Of a stretch of 9,091 nucleotides of DNA, positions 1-5,779 are shown piece by piece. Position 1 is the stretch's first letter. Each line of letters begins with the position of its first letter. Position numbers and translations under genes: made by a program. Below the pieces are notes generated by a model. It was given only the letters and a program-made list of their open reading frames with translations. It made no database searches and was not told the origin of the DNA. This DNA comes from Oscillospiraceae bacterium. GTDB lineage: Bacteria > Bacillota > Clostridia > Oscillospirales > Acutalibacteraceae. Where the stretch lies: NCBI GenBank assembly GCA_031254555.1, contig JAIRUF010000112.1:1-9091 (forward strand), written 5' to 3'.

Positions 1-193
1 CCAGTGTAAGCCAGTTTAATGGGATTGTTATATCAATTGCAGTCCCCAGCAAGTTTACAGCAAAAAGGGCGGCAAACCCGGAGAGAGGTATCATCAGCAT
101 AGATCTTAGCCAGTGTCCCGACTTTGCTATTGCGTAAATCATAATTATTACAATTGCGACAGCAATGACTCCAAATATAATTTTCAACGCCAT
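1..193 (-). CDS. bofA: BofA family protein (pro-sigma-K processing inhibitor type), 3' end cut by window edge
   Basis: I translated this by hand: 64 residues from an ATG at 193-191, running off the left edge. An N-terminal membrane segment (about residues 4-23, IIFGVIAVAIVIIMIYAIA) is followed by a second hydrophobic stretch ending in AVNLLGTAID and then ITIPLNWLT. The order VN-x-LG, then I-x-IP-[IL]-N-x-x-T, is the signature of BofA, the small membrane protein that in Bacillus subtilis holds the SpoIVFB protease inactive and so delays pro-sigma-K processing in the outer forespore membrane. An AAGAGGTG ribosome binding site (203-210) lies 9 nt upstream, inside the end of the DUF2508 gene, and only 6 nt separate the two genes. 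The pairing repeats the yaaL-bofA order of Bacillus, which supports the call. Many Clostridia keep BofA-like proteins without the full Bacillus sigma-K checkpoint, so the exact role is inferred. Confidence 0.85.
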   Translation of the reverse strand, partial: MALKIIFGVIAVAIVIIMIYAIAKSGHWLRSMLMIPLSGFAALFAVNLLGTAIDITIPLNWLTL

Positions 194-199
194 ATTAAT

Positions 200-472
200 T
201 TACACCTCTTGAAACCTGCTGCACACAACGGATGTACAGCTGATATTTTTTGATTTTGCAATTCTTAACAGATATCTGTATCTTGCTTTAAGTGCCTCTA
301 TCTCATAAATAAGGGAGTCTACCAGATCCTCGTCCGATTCCAGTTCAAACCGAAAATACGCATCGTCTATCATGCGGCACACCTGTCTTATGTCTTTGAG
401 AATACCCTCTTCTTCGTTTACCTCTTTTGGCGCCTTTGAGTCCTTAATCCCTGAGTCAAGATCGTATTTCAT
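200..472 (-). CDS. DUF2508 (YaaL-like) small protein
   Basis: A 90-residue soluble, charged, mostly helical protein with no signal peptide or membrane segment. The acidic N-terminal half (about residues 1-50) leads into a conserved-looking helix, DSLIYEIEALKARYRYLLR (about 52-70), followed by IAKSKN. This matches the YaaL/DUF2508 pattern of LxYE-x-x-x-A-x-A-x-Y-x-[YF]-LL-x-x-AK. The molecular function of the family is unknown. The ATG at 472-470 is preceded by AAAGGAGG with good spacing, so the start is secure. It is the first gene of a leftward unit whose next member is the bofA-like gene; in Bacillus the pair follows recR, but here the DUF2508 gene has its own promoter and sits divergent from metK. 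A stop at 202-200 and a 6-nt gap imply co-transcription and likely coupled expression with bofA. Confidence 0.85.
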   Translation of the reverse strand: MKYDLDSGIKDSKAPKEVNEEEGILKDIRQVCRMIDDAYFRFELESDEDLVDSLIYEIEALKARYRYLLRIAKSKNISCTSVVCSRFQEV

Positions 473-512
473 AAGAATCCTCCTTTATATCTTTATGAAT
501 AAGTGTTGGAAC

Positions 513-521
513 ATTATACCA
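513..521 (-). promoter_or_regulatory. Extended -10 promoter for DUF2508-bofA
   Basis: On the minus strand the sequence TGGTATAAT (521-513) is a perfect TATAAT with an upstream TG-N extension. No good -35 hexamer lies 16-18 nt upstream (CATAAA at best), which is typical of extended -10 promoters. Transcription would begin about 40 nt before the ATG at 472. It is separate from the metK promoter on the other strand. Confidence 0.5.
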
Positions 522-605
522 ATAATATGCATGATTTTATGAAAACTTATCCTTTAAACACCGTCTGTAAAAATGAGAACTTTGTGTCAAAAAAACAATA
601 ATGTA

Positions 606-634
606 TTGACAATTTGGCGAAGTAGAGCTAAAAT
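606..634 (+). promoter_or_regulatory. metK promoter (-35 TTGACA, 17 bp, -10 TAAAAT)
   Basis: TTGACA at 606-611 is a perfect -35 hexamer; TAAAAT at 629-634 matches five of six -10 positions, and the spacing is the ideal 17 bp. Transcription should start near 641, some 20 nt before the first pairing element of the SAM riboswitch, so the whole aptamer is in the transcript. Confidence 0.8.
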
Positions 635-659
635 ACACCTAGTAAAATTTAATACACCA

Positions 660-753
660 CTTTATCAAGAGTGACTGAGGGACAGGCCCTGTGAAGTCCG
701 GCAACCTGCTTTTGCAAGGTGCCAAATCCTGCGGTATTAACCGAAAGATAATG
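660..753 (+). ncRNA. SAM-I (S-box) riboswitch aptamer
   Basis: The stretch carries the S-box consensus blocks in order: TTATCAAGAG (662-671), GAGGGACAGGCCC (677-689), GAAGTCCGGCAACC (693-706), AAGGTGCCAAATCCTGC (716-732) and GAAAGATAA (743-751). The closing helix P1 is TTATC (662-666) with GATAA (747-751). P2 includes GGAC (680-683) with GTCC (696-699), P3 lies around ACCTGC to GCAAGGT (704-719), and P4 is CGGT (732-735) with ACCG (740-743). S-box RNAs bind S-adenosylmethionine and lower expression of sulfur and methionine genes in Bacillota. Here the controlled gene makes SAM itself, so this is product feedback on metK. Confidence 0.95.
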
Positions 754-791
754 CTTTTACCCTTCGGTTATGAACGAAGGGTTTGTTTTTT
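738..791 (+). terminator. Riboswitch expression platform: antiterminator overlapping intrinsic terminator
   Basis: Terminator: ACCCTTCG (759-766) pairs with CGAAGGGT (775-782), an 8-bp stem with loop GTTATGAA, followed by a T-rich run (TTTGTTTTTT, 782-791). Antiterminator: TAACCGAA (738-745) is perfectly complementary to TTCGGTTA (763-770), which uses the left arm and loop of the terminator. Because 738-745 also contributes to P4 and the P3/P1 junction of the aptamer, SAM binding should free the terminator (OFF with SAM). The layout is visible directly; the switching direction follows the known S-box mechanism. Confidence 0.9.
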
Positions 792-807
792 AGTTATAGG
801 AGGATTT

Positions 808-1995
808 ATGTCTAAATACTTTTTTACATCAGAATCAGTTACAAAAGGACATCCGGATAAGGTCTGCGATCAGATATCTGACGCCGTTTTGGATGCCATA
901 ATAGCAAAAGATCCCTATGCCAGAGTGGCATGTGAGACAGTCTGCACTACAGGCCAGGTAATGATCATGGGTGAGATATCGACCTCATGCTATGTTGAGA
1001 TCCCAAAAATTGCACGGCGCGTGATCTGCGACATAGGGTATAACGACGCTTCCATGGGGTTTGACGGCAACAGTTGTGCCATACTCTGTGCCATTGACGA
1101 ACAGTCACCTGACATAGCTTTGGGAGTAGACCGCTCTTTAGAGGTCAAAACCGGTGATGAGGACATATACAACTTAAACGGCGCCGGGGACCAGGGGATC
1201 ATATTTGGGTTCGCCTGCGATGAGACAGAAGAACTCATGCCTTTGCCGGTATCGTTGGCCCACAAGCTTGCATTAAAACTGACGCAGGTGCGTGAGAACG
1301 GAACCCTTCCCTATCTTAAGCCTGACGGTAAAACCCAGGTAACCGTAGAGTACGATGATAACCGCTCTCCGGTGCGCGTCGACGCAATCGTTATTTCAAC
1401 TCAGCATTCCGACGATGTTGATTTAAACCAAATACGCGTGGATTTAGTTAAGGATGTCATACATCCTGTTATCGATGAAAGCTTGATGGACTCTCACACC
1501 GTAATTTATATAAACCCAACAGGTCGTTTTGTAACCGGAGGGCCGGCGGGAGACAGCGGGCTTACCGGTCGCAAGATAATTGTTGACACATACGGAGGGT
1601 ACTCCCGTCACGGCGGCGGTGCTTTTTCAGGAAAGGATCCCACCAAAGTTGACCGCAGCGCGTCATACGCCGCAAGGTATGCCGCTAAAAACATAGTTGC
1701 GGCGGGCATTGCAAAAAAATGTGAGATACAGATCTCTTATGCCATAGGCATTGCACATCCCATCTCTATAATGATAGACACGTTTGGCACAGGAGCTGTT
1801 TCCGACTCTAAAATAGCTGAGATTGTAAAAAAAGTTTTTGATTTAAGGCCTACCGCCATAATAGACAAGCTTGATCTGCGCCGGCCAATATATGAAAAAC
1901 TCGCCTCTTACGGGCATATGGGCCGCGAGGACCTGGACGTCCCATGGGAGAAAACGGATAAAGCAGAAATTATAAAAGAGCTTGCAGGCATTTAA
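808..1995 (+). CDS. metK: S-adenosylmethionine synthetase (methionine adenosyltransferase)
   Basis: A 395-residue cytosolic enzyme that joins methionine and ATP to give S-adenosylmethionine, phosphate and pyrophosphate; length is normal for bacterial MetK. The three-domain family signature is intact: GHPDK with the ATP-binding histidine (residues 14-18), the GAGDQG motif (125-130), and the glycine-rich [17 protein letters not shown] loop (269-285). The C-terminus [12 protein letters not shown] (about 373-384) is also typical. The start is ATG 808, preceded by AGGAGG (798-803) with 4 nt spacing. An in-frame GTG at 691 would add 39 residues, but it lies inside the riboswitch and cannot be the start. 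The gene is monocistronic as far as seen, governed by the 606-634 promoter and SAM-I riboswitch. No convincing hairpin terminator follows it. Confidence 0.97.
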   Translation: MSKYFFTSESVTKGHPDKVCDQISDAVLDAIIAKDPYARVACETVCTTGQVMIMGEISTSCYVEIPKIARRVICDIGYNDASMGFDGNSCAILCAIDEQSPDIALGVDRSLEVKTGDEDIYNLNGAGDQGIIFGFACDETEELMPLPVSLAHKLALKLTQVRENGTLPYLKPDGKTQVTVEYDDNRSPVRVDAIVISTQHSDDVDLNQIRVDLVKDVIHPVIDESLMDSHTVIYINPTGRFVTGGPAGDSGLTGRKIIVDTYGGYSRHGGGAFSGKDPTKVDRSASYAARYAAKNIVAAGIAKKCEIQISYAIGIAHPISIMIDTFGTGAVSDSKIAEIVKKVFDLRPTAIIDKLDLRRPIYEKLASYGHMGREDLDVPWEKTDKAEIIKELAGI

Positions 1996-2109
1996 ATATA
2001 ACGGTCTATAGACCGAAGGAACGGGAAATCGCAAGAAGATATTCTTTCAAGCTGGCTTACAATTACATGCGTTTGGCTGGCAAAATAGTTTTTATTTTAA
2101 TAATCTTTA
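1996..2109. other. Non-genic stretch after metK with a 14-bp palindrome and a start-less open frame
   Basis: CGGTCTATAGACCG (2002-2015) is a perfect palindrome; as RNA it would form a 5-bp stem with a TATA loop but has no T run, so it is not an intrinsic terminator. From 1962 to the TGA at about 2133 one plus-strand frame stays open and gives protein-like text (for example YRPKEREIARRYSFKLAYNY), but it has no start with a ribosome binding site; its only ATG (2067) would give about 21 residues. I do not call a gene here. Confidence 0.5.
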
Positions 2110-2138
2110 TTGATTTGATAATTCTATTTTGATATAAT
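2110..2138 (+). promoter_or_regulatory. Promoter for the XRE-type regulator (TTGATT, 17 bp, TATAAT)
   Basis: TTGATT (2110-2115) and a perfect TATAAT (2133-2138) are separated by exactly 17 bp, giving a good vegetative promoter. The start point would be near 2145, leaving a leader of about 50 nt before the TTG start at 2194. It shows that the small regulator does not depend on read-through from metK. Confidence 0.7.
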
Positions 2139-2193
2139 AAGCTATAGAACTCTTTTTGTAATTGTAGATATCTCTTGTCTTGGAGGAATTTAT

Positions 2194-2445
2194 TTGAGAA
2201 TACGCAAACAAAAACTTGGAGATCGCAACATAGTAGGTGCCAAGGTCGAACAAGTTCGCAAAGAGAAGGGCCTGAAGCAAAAGGATCTTCTCACAAGGCT
2301 TGAAATCAGAGGTATTGAACTTGACGCTTCTGGTCTCTCCAAGCTTGAAGGACAGATTCGGTCTGTAACCGATAAGGAACTGCTTGCCATTTCTCAAGAG
2401 CTTTCAGTATCCGTTAATTGGTTATTGGGAATAGAGGAGAAATGA
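2194..2445 (+). CDS. Small HTH (XRE/Cro-CI family) DNA-binding protein
   Basis: An 83-residue protein made almost entirely of one helix-turn-helix domain. Residues about 13-77 follow the XRE pattern: VGAKVEQVRKEKGLKQKDLL (first two helices), then a recognition region DASGLSKLEGQIR, then DKELLAISQELSVSVNWLLG. The insertion RLEIRGIELDASGLSKLE, with 'GIELD' before the recognition helix, is typical of a small single-domain XRE subgroup common in Clostridia. The start is TTG 2194, chosen because GGAGG (2182-2186) lies 7 nt upstream; no ATG is available. There is no effector or multimerisation domain, so it probably acts as a simple dimeric repressor; its target is unknown. It has its own promoter (2110-2138) and terminator (2438-2470) and may act on itself or on the CHR operon downstream (inference). 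Confidence 0.88.
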   Translation: MRIRKQKLGDRNIVGAKVEQVRKEKGLKQKDLLTRLEIRGIELDASGLSKLEGQIRSVTDKELLAISQELSVSVNWLLGIEEK

Positions 2446-2470
2446 GAGTCGCGGCTCTCATTTCTTTTTT
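2438..2470 (+). terminator. Intrinsic terminator overlapping the XRE stop codon
   Basis: AGAAATGAGAG (2438-2448) pairs with CTCTCATTTCT (2455-2465), an 11-bp perfect stem with loop TCGCGG, followed by TTTTTT (2465-2470). The TGA stop (2443-2445) is inside the left arm, so the ribosome finishing the XRE gene would cover the stem. It isolates the regulator from the CHR-hflX operon. Confidence 0.88.
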
Positions 2471-2506
2471 AATTTTCGCTTTAGAACTTTGTAATTTTTT
2501 GATCCA

Positions 2507-2519
2507 ATGCAATTTGCAT
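2507..2519. repeat. Perfect 13-nt inverted repeat ATGCAATTTGCAT
   Basis: ATGCAA (2507-2512) and TTGCAT (2514-2519) are exact inverted copies around one T. The site lies between the XRE terminator and the presumed CHR promoter, about 23 bp upstream of the -35 at 2542, a position suited to a dimeric regulator. No T run follows, so it is not a terminator. Its function is unknown. Confidence 0.4.
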
Positions 2520-2541
2520 ATTTTACAAAAACTCTAATCCA

Positions 2542-2579
2542 TTGACGGTTAAAAAGCCGACGACGTGTAATGATATAAT
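2542..2579 (+). promoter_or_regulatory. Promoter region of the CHR-CHR-hflX operon
   Basis: Two overlapping solutions are visible. TTGACG (2542-2547) with TGTAAT (2566-2571) at 18 bp is one; an extended -10, TGATATAAT (2571-2579), without a matched -35 is the other. A further TATAAT at 2628-2633 lacks a -35 at proper spacing and lies too close to the ribosome binding site. I cannot choose between the first two, but one of them should give a leader of about 70-80 nt before the TTG at 2656. Confidence 0.5.
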
Positions 2580-2643
2580 CAAAATCAGATAACCCTTGAT
2601 AAAGTGCGCAAATGTTCAAATATTTAATATAATATACTTGAGC

Positions 2644-2650
2644 GGAGGTG
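2644..2650 (+). promoter_or_regulatory. Ribosome binding site that fixes the TTG start of the first CHR gene
   Basis: GGAGGTG (2644-2650) is a near-complete anti-16S match 5 nt before TTG 2656. The earlier in-frame TTG at 2596 has no such site and would add 20 residues out of a promoter region, so translation most likely starts at 2656. Confidence 0.75.
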
Positions 2651-2655
2651 CCGCA

Positions 2656-3204
2656 TTGTCAGAACTTTTTAAGCTTTTTACCACATTTTTTAAAATTGGA
2701 CTTTTCACTTTTGGCGGCGGTTATGCGATGCTTCCCTTAATAGAACGTGAAGCTGTGGACAAAAAGCGCTGGATAACCCGTGATAAGATGCTTGAGTATT
2801 TTTCGATAAGCCAGTGCACACCGGGCATAATTGCAGTCAATTCAGCTACTTTAATCGGCTATAAACGCCGCGGTTTTTGGGGCGCTTTTTTTGCAGCGTC
2901 GGGAATTGTTACACCGTCGCTTGCCATAATAATTATCTTAGCGTCCATACTGCTTCGCATAGATGACTACCCATACGTTTTACATGCTTTGGCTGGCATA
3001 AGGGCGGCTGTTGCAGCCCTTATCACAGGATCATGCATAAAGCTTTTTAAAAGCAATGTAAAGACAGTTTTTGACTTTATCTTTTGCATAGGATCATTCA
3101 TTGCAATTGCGGTTTTCGGAGCCTCCCCTGTCATTGTTGTAATAACAGCCGTACTATACGGACTGTTTCTTAAAAGAAAATCGGGAGGCGATGTCGATGC
3201 ATGA
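2656..3204 (+). CDS. chrA: Chromate transporter (CHR) family protein, half-size subunit 1
   Basis: A 182-residue hydrophobic membrane protein made of a single CHR domain (Pfam Chromate_transp type), about half of full-length ChrA. Conserved motifs are present: GLFTFGGGYAMLPLIEREAV near the N-terminus, then SISQCTPGIIAVNSATLIGY after the first loop. Several further membrane segments follow (ASGIVTPSLAIIIILASILL; the ALAGIRAAVAALITG region; and the C-terminal FGASPVIVVITAVLYGLFL). Short CHR proteins are normally encoded as tandem pairs that work together, as in Bacillus subtilis. The partner gene follows at once, overlapping this one by 8 nt, which signals translational coupling. Established members export chromate; for an anaerobe the natural substrate may be another oxyanion, so the specific substrate is not shown. 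The gene leads an operon that ends with hflX. Confidence 0.88.
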   Translation: MSELFKLFTTFFKIGLFTFGGGYAMLPLIEREAVDKKRWITRDKMLEYFSISQCTPGIIAVNSATLIGYKRRGFWGAFFAASGIVTPSLAIIIILASILLRIDDYPYVLHALAGIRAAVAALITGSCIKLFKSNVKTVFDFIFCIGSFIAIAVFGASPVIVVITAVLYGLFLKRKSGGDVDA

Positions 3205-3772
3205 ACTCATCCTTATGTGCTTTGAGTTTTTTAAAACAGGCCTTTTCGCTATAGGCGGAGGACTTGCAACTCTGCCTTTTCTTTTCGATATGAGTGAAAA
3301 ATACCCTCACTGGATAAATTCTGCCCAGCTTGCCGACATCATCGCTGTGTCAGAATCTACCCCGGGGCCTATCGGCATAAACATGGCCACATTTACAGGG
3401 TTTAAAGTTTATGGGTTTTGGGGCGCTTTTCTCGCAACATTCTCACTCGTGTTTCCTTCGTTTGTAATTATCATAATAGTGGCCAAGTTTTTAAATAAAT
3501 ACAGTGACAGTGAAGTTATAAAATCGGCATTTGCAGGGATACGTCCGGCGGTTGTGGGACTTATTGCCGCAGCCGGATACTCAGTATTTAAAATGGCCGT
3601 TTTAAGCGGTCCGGTATCTTCGGTTTACAATATACTGCCAAATATCGAAATTGCGTCCGCTTTCATATTTTTAACTGTACTGATAGCTGTTCACATAAAA
3701 CCTGCAAAAAAACTTCACCCAATATTTTTTATAGCTCTTGCCGCTGTCGGCGGAATTATATTTAAGCTTTAA
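3197..3772 (+). CDS. chrA: Chromate transporter (CHR) family protein, half-size subunit 2
   Basis: A 191-residue single-domain CHR membrane protein, paralogous to the gene before it. It repeats the same landmarks at the same places: GLFAIGGGLATLPFLFDMSE near the N-terminus, then VSESTPGPIGINMATFTGF and YGFWGAFLATFSLVFPSFVI. The PGPIGIN form (against PGIIAVN in subunit 1) shows that the two halves have diverged into distinct N-half and C-half types, as expected for an obligate heterodimer that replaces fused ChrA. I chose ATG 3197 because GGAGG (3184-3188) is 8 nt upstream; the ATG at 3191 is only 2 nt from it. The start lies inside the end of subunit 1. hflX begins 17 nt after the stop with no terminator between, so all three are probably one transcript. 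Confidence 0.87.
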   Translation: MHELILMCFEFFKTGLFAIGGGLATLPFLFDMSEKYPHWINSAQLADIIAVSESTPGPIGINMATFTGFKVYGFWGAFLATFSLVFPSFVIIIIVAKFLNKYSDSEVIKSAFAGIRPAVVGLIAAAGYSVFKMAVLSGPVSSVYNILPNIEIASAFIFLTVLIAVHIKPAKKLHPIFFIALAAVGGIIFKL

Positions 3773-3789
3773 AACTCACAGGAGGATAT

Positions 3790-5040
3790 ATGACTTTGCA
3801 TGAAAATTCTATTGACCCTGAGCTGTCTTTGCTAGTTGGGTTAGACACCGGTTCTTATGATGCTCAGGCTTCTATTGATGAGCTTGAAGAGCTTGCGCAA
3901 ACAGCCGGAGCACAAGTTTTTGCAAAAATCGTACAAAAGCGCGAAAGGCCTAATCCAGCAATTTTTGTCGGGTCGGGTCGTCTTGATGAAATACGCGATA
4001 TGTGTTCCGCAAACGATATAGATTTAATTATATTTGACGATGAGCTAAGTCCATCACAGCAGCGAAATATTGAGGATTTTACAGGCGTGCGTGTGATAGA
4101 CAGGACCACGCTGATACTTGATATTTTTGCAATGCGTGCTAAATCCAAAGAAGGTAAGATACAAGTTGAACTGGCACAGCTAAACTATATGCTTCCGCGT
4201 CTTTCAGGAAAAGGCGTACAGCTCTCGCGCCTTGGAGCCGGTATCGGTACCCGCGGCCCCGGAGAAAGCAAGCTTGAAAGTGACAGACGCCACATAAGCA
4301 GGAGAATTGACTCTCTGCGGTCCGAACTGCAACAAATTGAAAAACGTCGCGTTAATACGCGTGCCAAACGAATTAAGGACGGTGTGGAGAGCGTTGCGAT
4401 AGTAGGATATACAAACGCAGGTAAATCCACCCTCATGAATAAGCTCACAAATGCCGGGGTTTTGGCCTTGGACAAACTTTTTGCAACACTTGACCCCACA
4501 GCCAGAGCGCTTTCCCTGCCAGACGGCCGCAAAGTCATGCTCATTGACACGGTAGGCCTTGTACGCAGATTGCCGCATAAATTGATACAGTCATTTAAAT
4601 CGACGCTGGAGGAGGCAGTGCTTGCCGATGTTATCCTCAATGTCTGCGATGTTTCAAGCCCTGAATGTGCGAATCACCTTGATGTTACGGCAAAGCTCTT
4701 GGAGGAACTTGGAGCCTGTGACAAACCCATTATATCTGTAATGAATAAGTGCGACCTTGTCGAGAATGTTTTTGATATGCCGCTTATCGGAAAAGTTGTT
4801 ATGATCTCAGCAAAATACGGCACAGGTATAGATGAACTGCTTGACATTATTTCAACTTCCCTTCCTCAAAAAAGGCGTTCCGTTTCATTTTTATTCCCGT
4901 TTAACAAGGTAGGACTTGTCTCTGATGTGAGAAAAGACGGAGTGGTTTTAAAGGAAGAGTATCACGACCGTGGGCTTTTCATAACAGCGGTTGCAGATAT
5001 TACAGTTATCGACAGGCTAAAAGATTATGTTGCGGATTAA
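3790..5040 (+). CDS. hflX: GTPase HflX (ribosome-associated, ribosome splitting/rescue)
   Basis: A 416-residue cytosolic GTPase of the Obg-HflX superfamily, close to the 426 residues of Escherichia coli HflX. The N-terminal HflX domain spans about residues 25-130. The family signature LGAGIGTRGPGESKLESDRR (148-167) leads into a helical linker (about 165-195). The G domain carries G1 GYTNAGKST (206-214), the FATLDPT switch I region (231-237), G3 DTVG (253-256) followed by the typical LPHKLIQSFKSTLEE, G4 NKCD (319-322) and G5 SAK (340-342). A short C-terminal domain (about 365-416) follows. HflX binds the 50S subunit and splits stalled or heat-damaged ribosomes in studied bacteria. The ATG is preceded by AGGAGG (3780-3785). 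Its place behind the CHR pair suggests shared transcription rather than shared function. Confidence 0.96.
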   Translation: MTLHENSIDPELSLLVGLDTGSYDAQASIDELEELAQTAGAQVFAKIVQKRERPNPAIFVGSGRLDEIRDMCSANDIDLIIFDDELSPSQQRNIEDFTGVRVIDRTTLILDIFAMRAKSKEGKIQVELAQLNYMLPRLSGKGVQLSRLGAGIGTRGPGESKLESDRRHISRRIDSLRSELQQIEKRRVNTRAKRIKDGVESVAIVGYTNAGKSTLMNKLTNAGVLALDKLFATLDPTARALSLPDGRKVMLIDTVGLVRRLPHKLIQSFKSTLEEAVLADVILNVCDVSSPECANHLDVTAKLLEELGACDKPIISVMNKCDLVENVFDMPLIGKVVMISAKYGTGIDELLDIISTSLPQKRRSVSFLFPFNKVGLVSDVRKDGVVLKEEYHDRGLFITAVADITVIDRLKDYVAD

Positions 5041-5070
5041 AAAAGAGCTTGGATATATCCAAGCTCTTTT
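5041..5070. terminator. Bidirectional intrinsic terminator between hflX and the phosphoesterase
   Basis: AAAAGAGCTTGGA (5041-5053) pairs with TCCAAGCTCTTTT (5058-5070), a 13-bp perfect stem with loop TATA. A T run follows on the plus strand (through 5073) and an A run precedes it (a T run on the minus strand). It therefore serves both hflX, which stops at 5040, and the convergent phosphoesterase, which stops at 5081. Confidence 0.93.
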
Positions 5071-5080
5071 TTTCTTTTAT

Positions 5081-5770
5081 TTACAATACCTGATTTTGCT
5101 GGCCTATGTCCACCACAACAACCTCTGTCGAGTTGAACATCCTGGGAATCAATCCTCCGTGGGCGAGGCCTCTTCCGACTATCATCTTTTCGTCATAATA
5201 TCCAAAGGTATACTCAGGGAAAAATCCCTGACCCGGTGCAAACAGCGCAATTCCGAACGGTCTCATCTGCCCGCCGTGGGCATGTCCGGATAAAATTAAG
5301 TCCACCTTTTTATACTTGAGATATCTCGGGTAGTACTCCGGATGATGGCAAAGCAATATTTTAAATCCTTTTTGATGCTCAAAATCGGTTAGCCAGTCAA
5401 AATCGGCATAAGGGGTTTGCCCCCCTATTATGAACTCATCCCCATATTTTGTATATTCATTGTCCAGCAGTATGGCGCCAGTTGCCTCTATTTCCTCTTT
5501 TGTCAATACGTTAAATATAATCTCATGGTTACCATATGAAAAATACGTTTTTGAGATTTTGGAGAGCTGCTCAAAAAAACTCAGAACCCGGTCATAAGTC
5601 TTGTTGTGTCTGTTGACAAGATCTCCCGCAACCATTATGGCGTCCGGCTTGGCTTTTTTTGTTTTTTCAATTATTTGATCATACGGTTCATTGTGTAAGT
5701 CTGAGAGAAGTACTATCCTTTTACCCTTTGATATTTTGTCACTTTTTACGTTGTATATTACTGTATCCAT
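5081..5770 (-). CDS. Calcineurin-like metallophosphoesterase (YkuE/YaeI-like)
   Basis: A 229-residue two-metal phosphoesterase. All catalytic motifs are in order: SDLH with metal ligands D24 and H26, AGDLVNR with D50, YGNHE with N81 and H82, CHHPE (141-145), and SGHAHGGQ with H163 and H165. The form DxH, GD, GNHE, GHxHGGQ with the following 'PFG...P' places it near the YkuE/YaeI group, whose better known relatives cleave UDP-2,3-diacylglucosamine or related pyrophosphates; the substrate here is unknown. It starts directly with the strand before DLH (VIYNVKSDKISKGKRIVLLS), without the N-terminal membrane anchor usual in that group. The ATG at 5770 lacks a real ribosome binding site (only TAGAG). 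The preceding ORF ends 9 nt upstream in the same frame, so this gene may be reinitiated, or may be the 3' part of a longer gene broken by a TAG. Confidence 0.9.
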   Translation of the reverse strand: MDTVIYNVKSDKISKGKRIVLLSDLHNEPYDQIIEKTKKAKPDAIMVAGDLVNRHNKTYDRVLSFFEQLSKISKTYFSYGNHEIIFNVLTKEEIEATGAILLDNEYTKYGDEFIIGGQTPYADFDWLTDFEHQKGFKILLCHHPEYYPRYLKYKKVDLILSGHAHGGQMRPFGIALFAPGQGFFPEYTFGYYDEKMIVGRGLAHGGLIPRMFNSTEVVVVDIGQQNQVL

Positions 5771-5779
5771 ATACGGACT

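Noticed and set aside
2107..2397. Minus-strand open frames opposite the XRE gene
   Set aside because: They overlap a strong plus-strand promoter and a clear HTH gene; no start signals.
2542..2633. Tandem promoter repeat: TTGA-type boxes at 2542 and 2596, TATAAT boxes at 2574 and 2628, all offset by 54 bp
   Set aside because: The -35 to -10 spacing is 26 bp in both, too long to function, and the sequence between does not match, so the regular offset looks like coincidence.
2596..2655. Upstream TTG start for the first CHR gene
   Set aside because: No ribosome binding site and it would add 20 residues not expected before the conserved CHR N-terminus; TTG 2656 behind GGAGGTG is better.
4185..4640. 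151-codon minus-strand open frame inside hflX
   Set aside because: It is antisense to conserved G-domain motifs of hflX; its serine- and arginine-rich text shows no family features. The same holds for 4204-4578 and 3864-4148.
5027..5293. 88-codon plus-strand open frame crossing the hflX stop
   Set aside because: It runs through the bidirectional terminator and lies antisense to the phosphoesterase C-terminus, including its GHAHGGQ motif.
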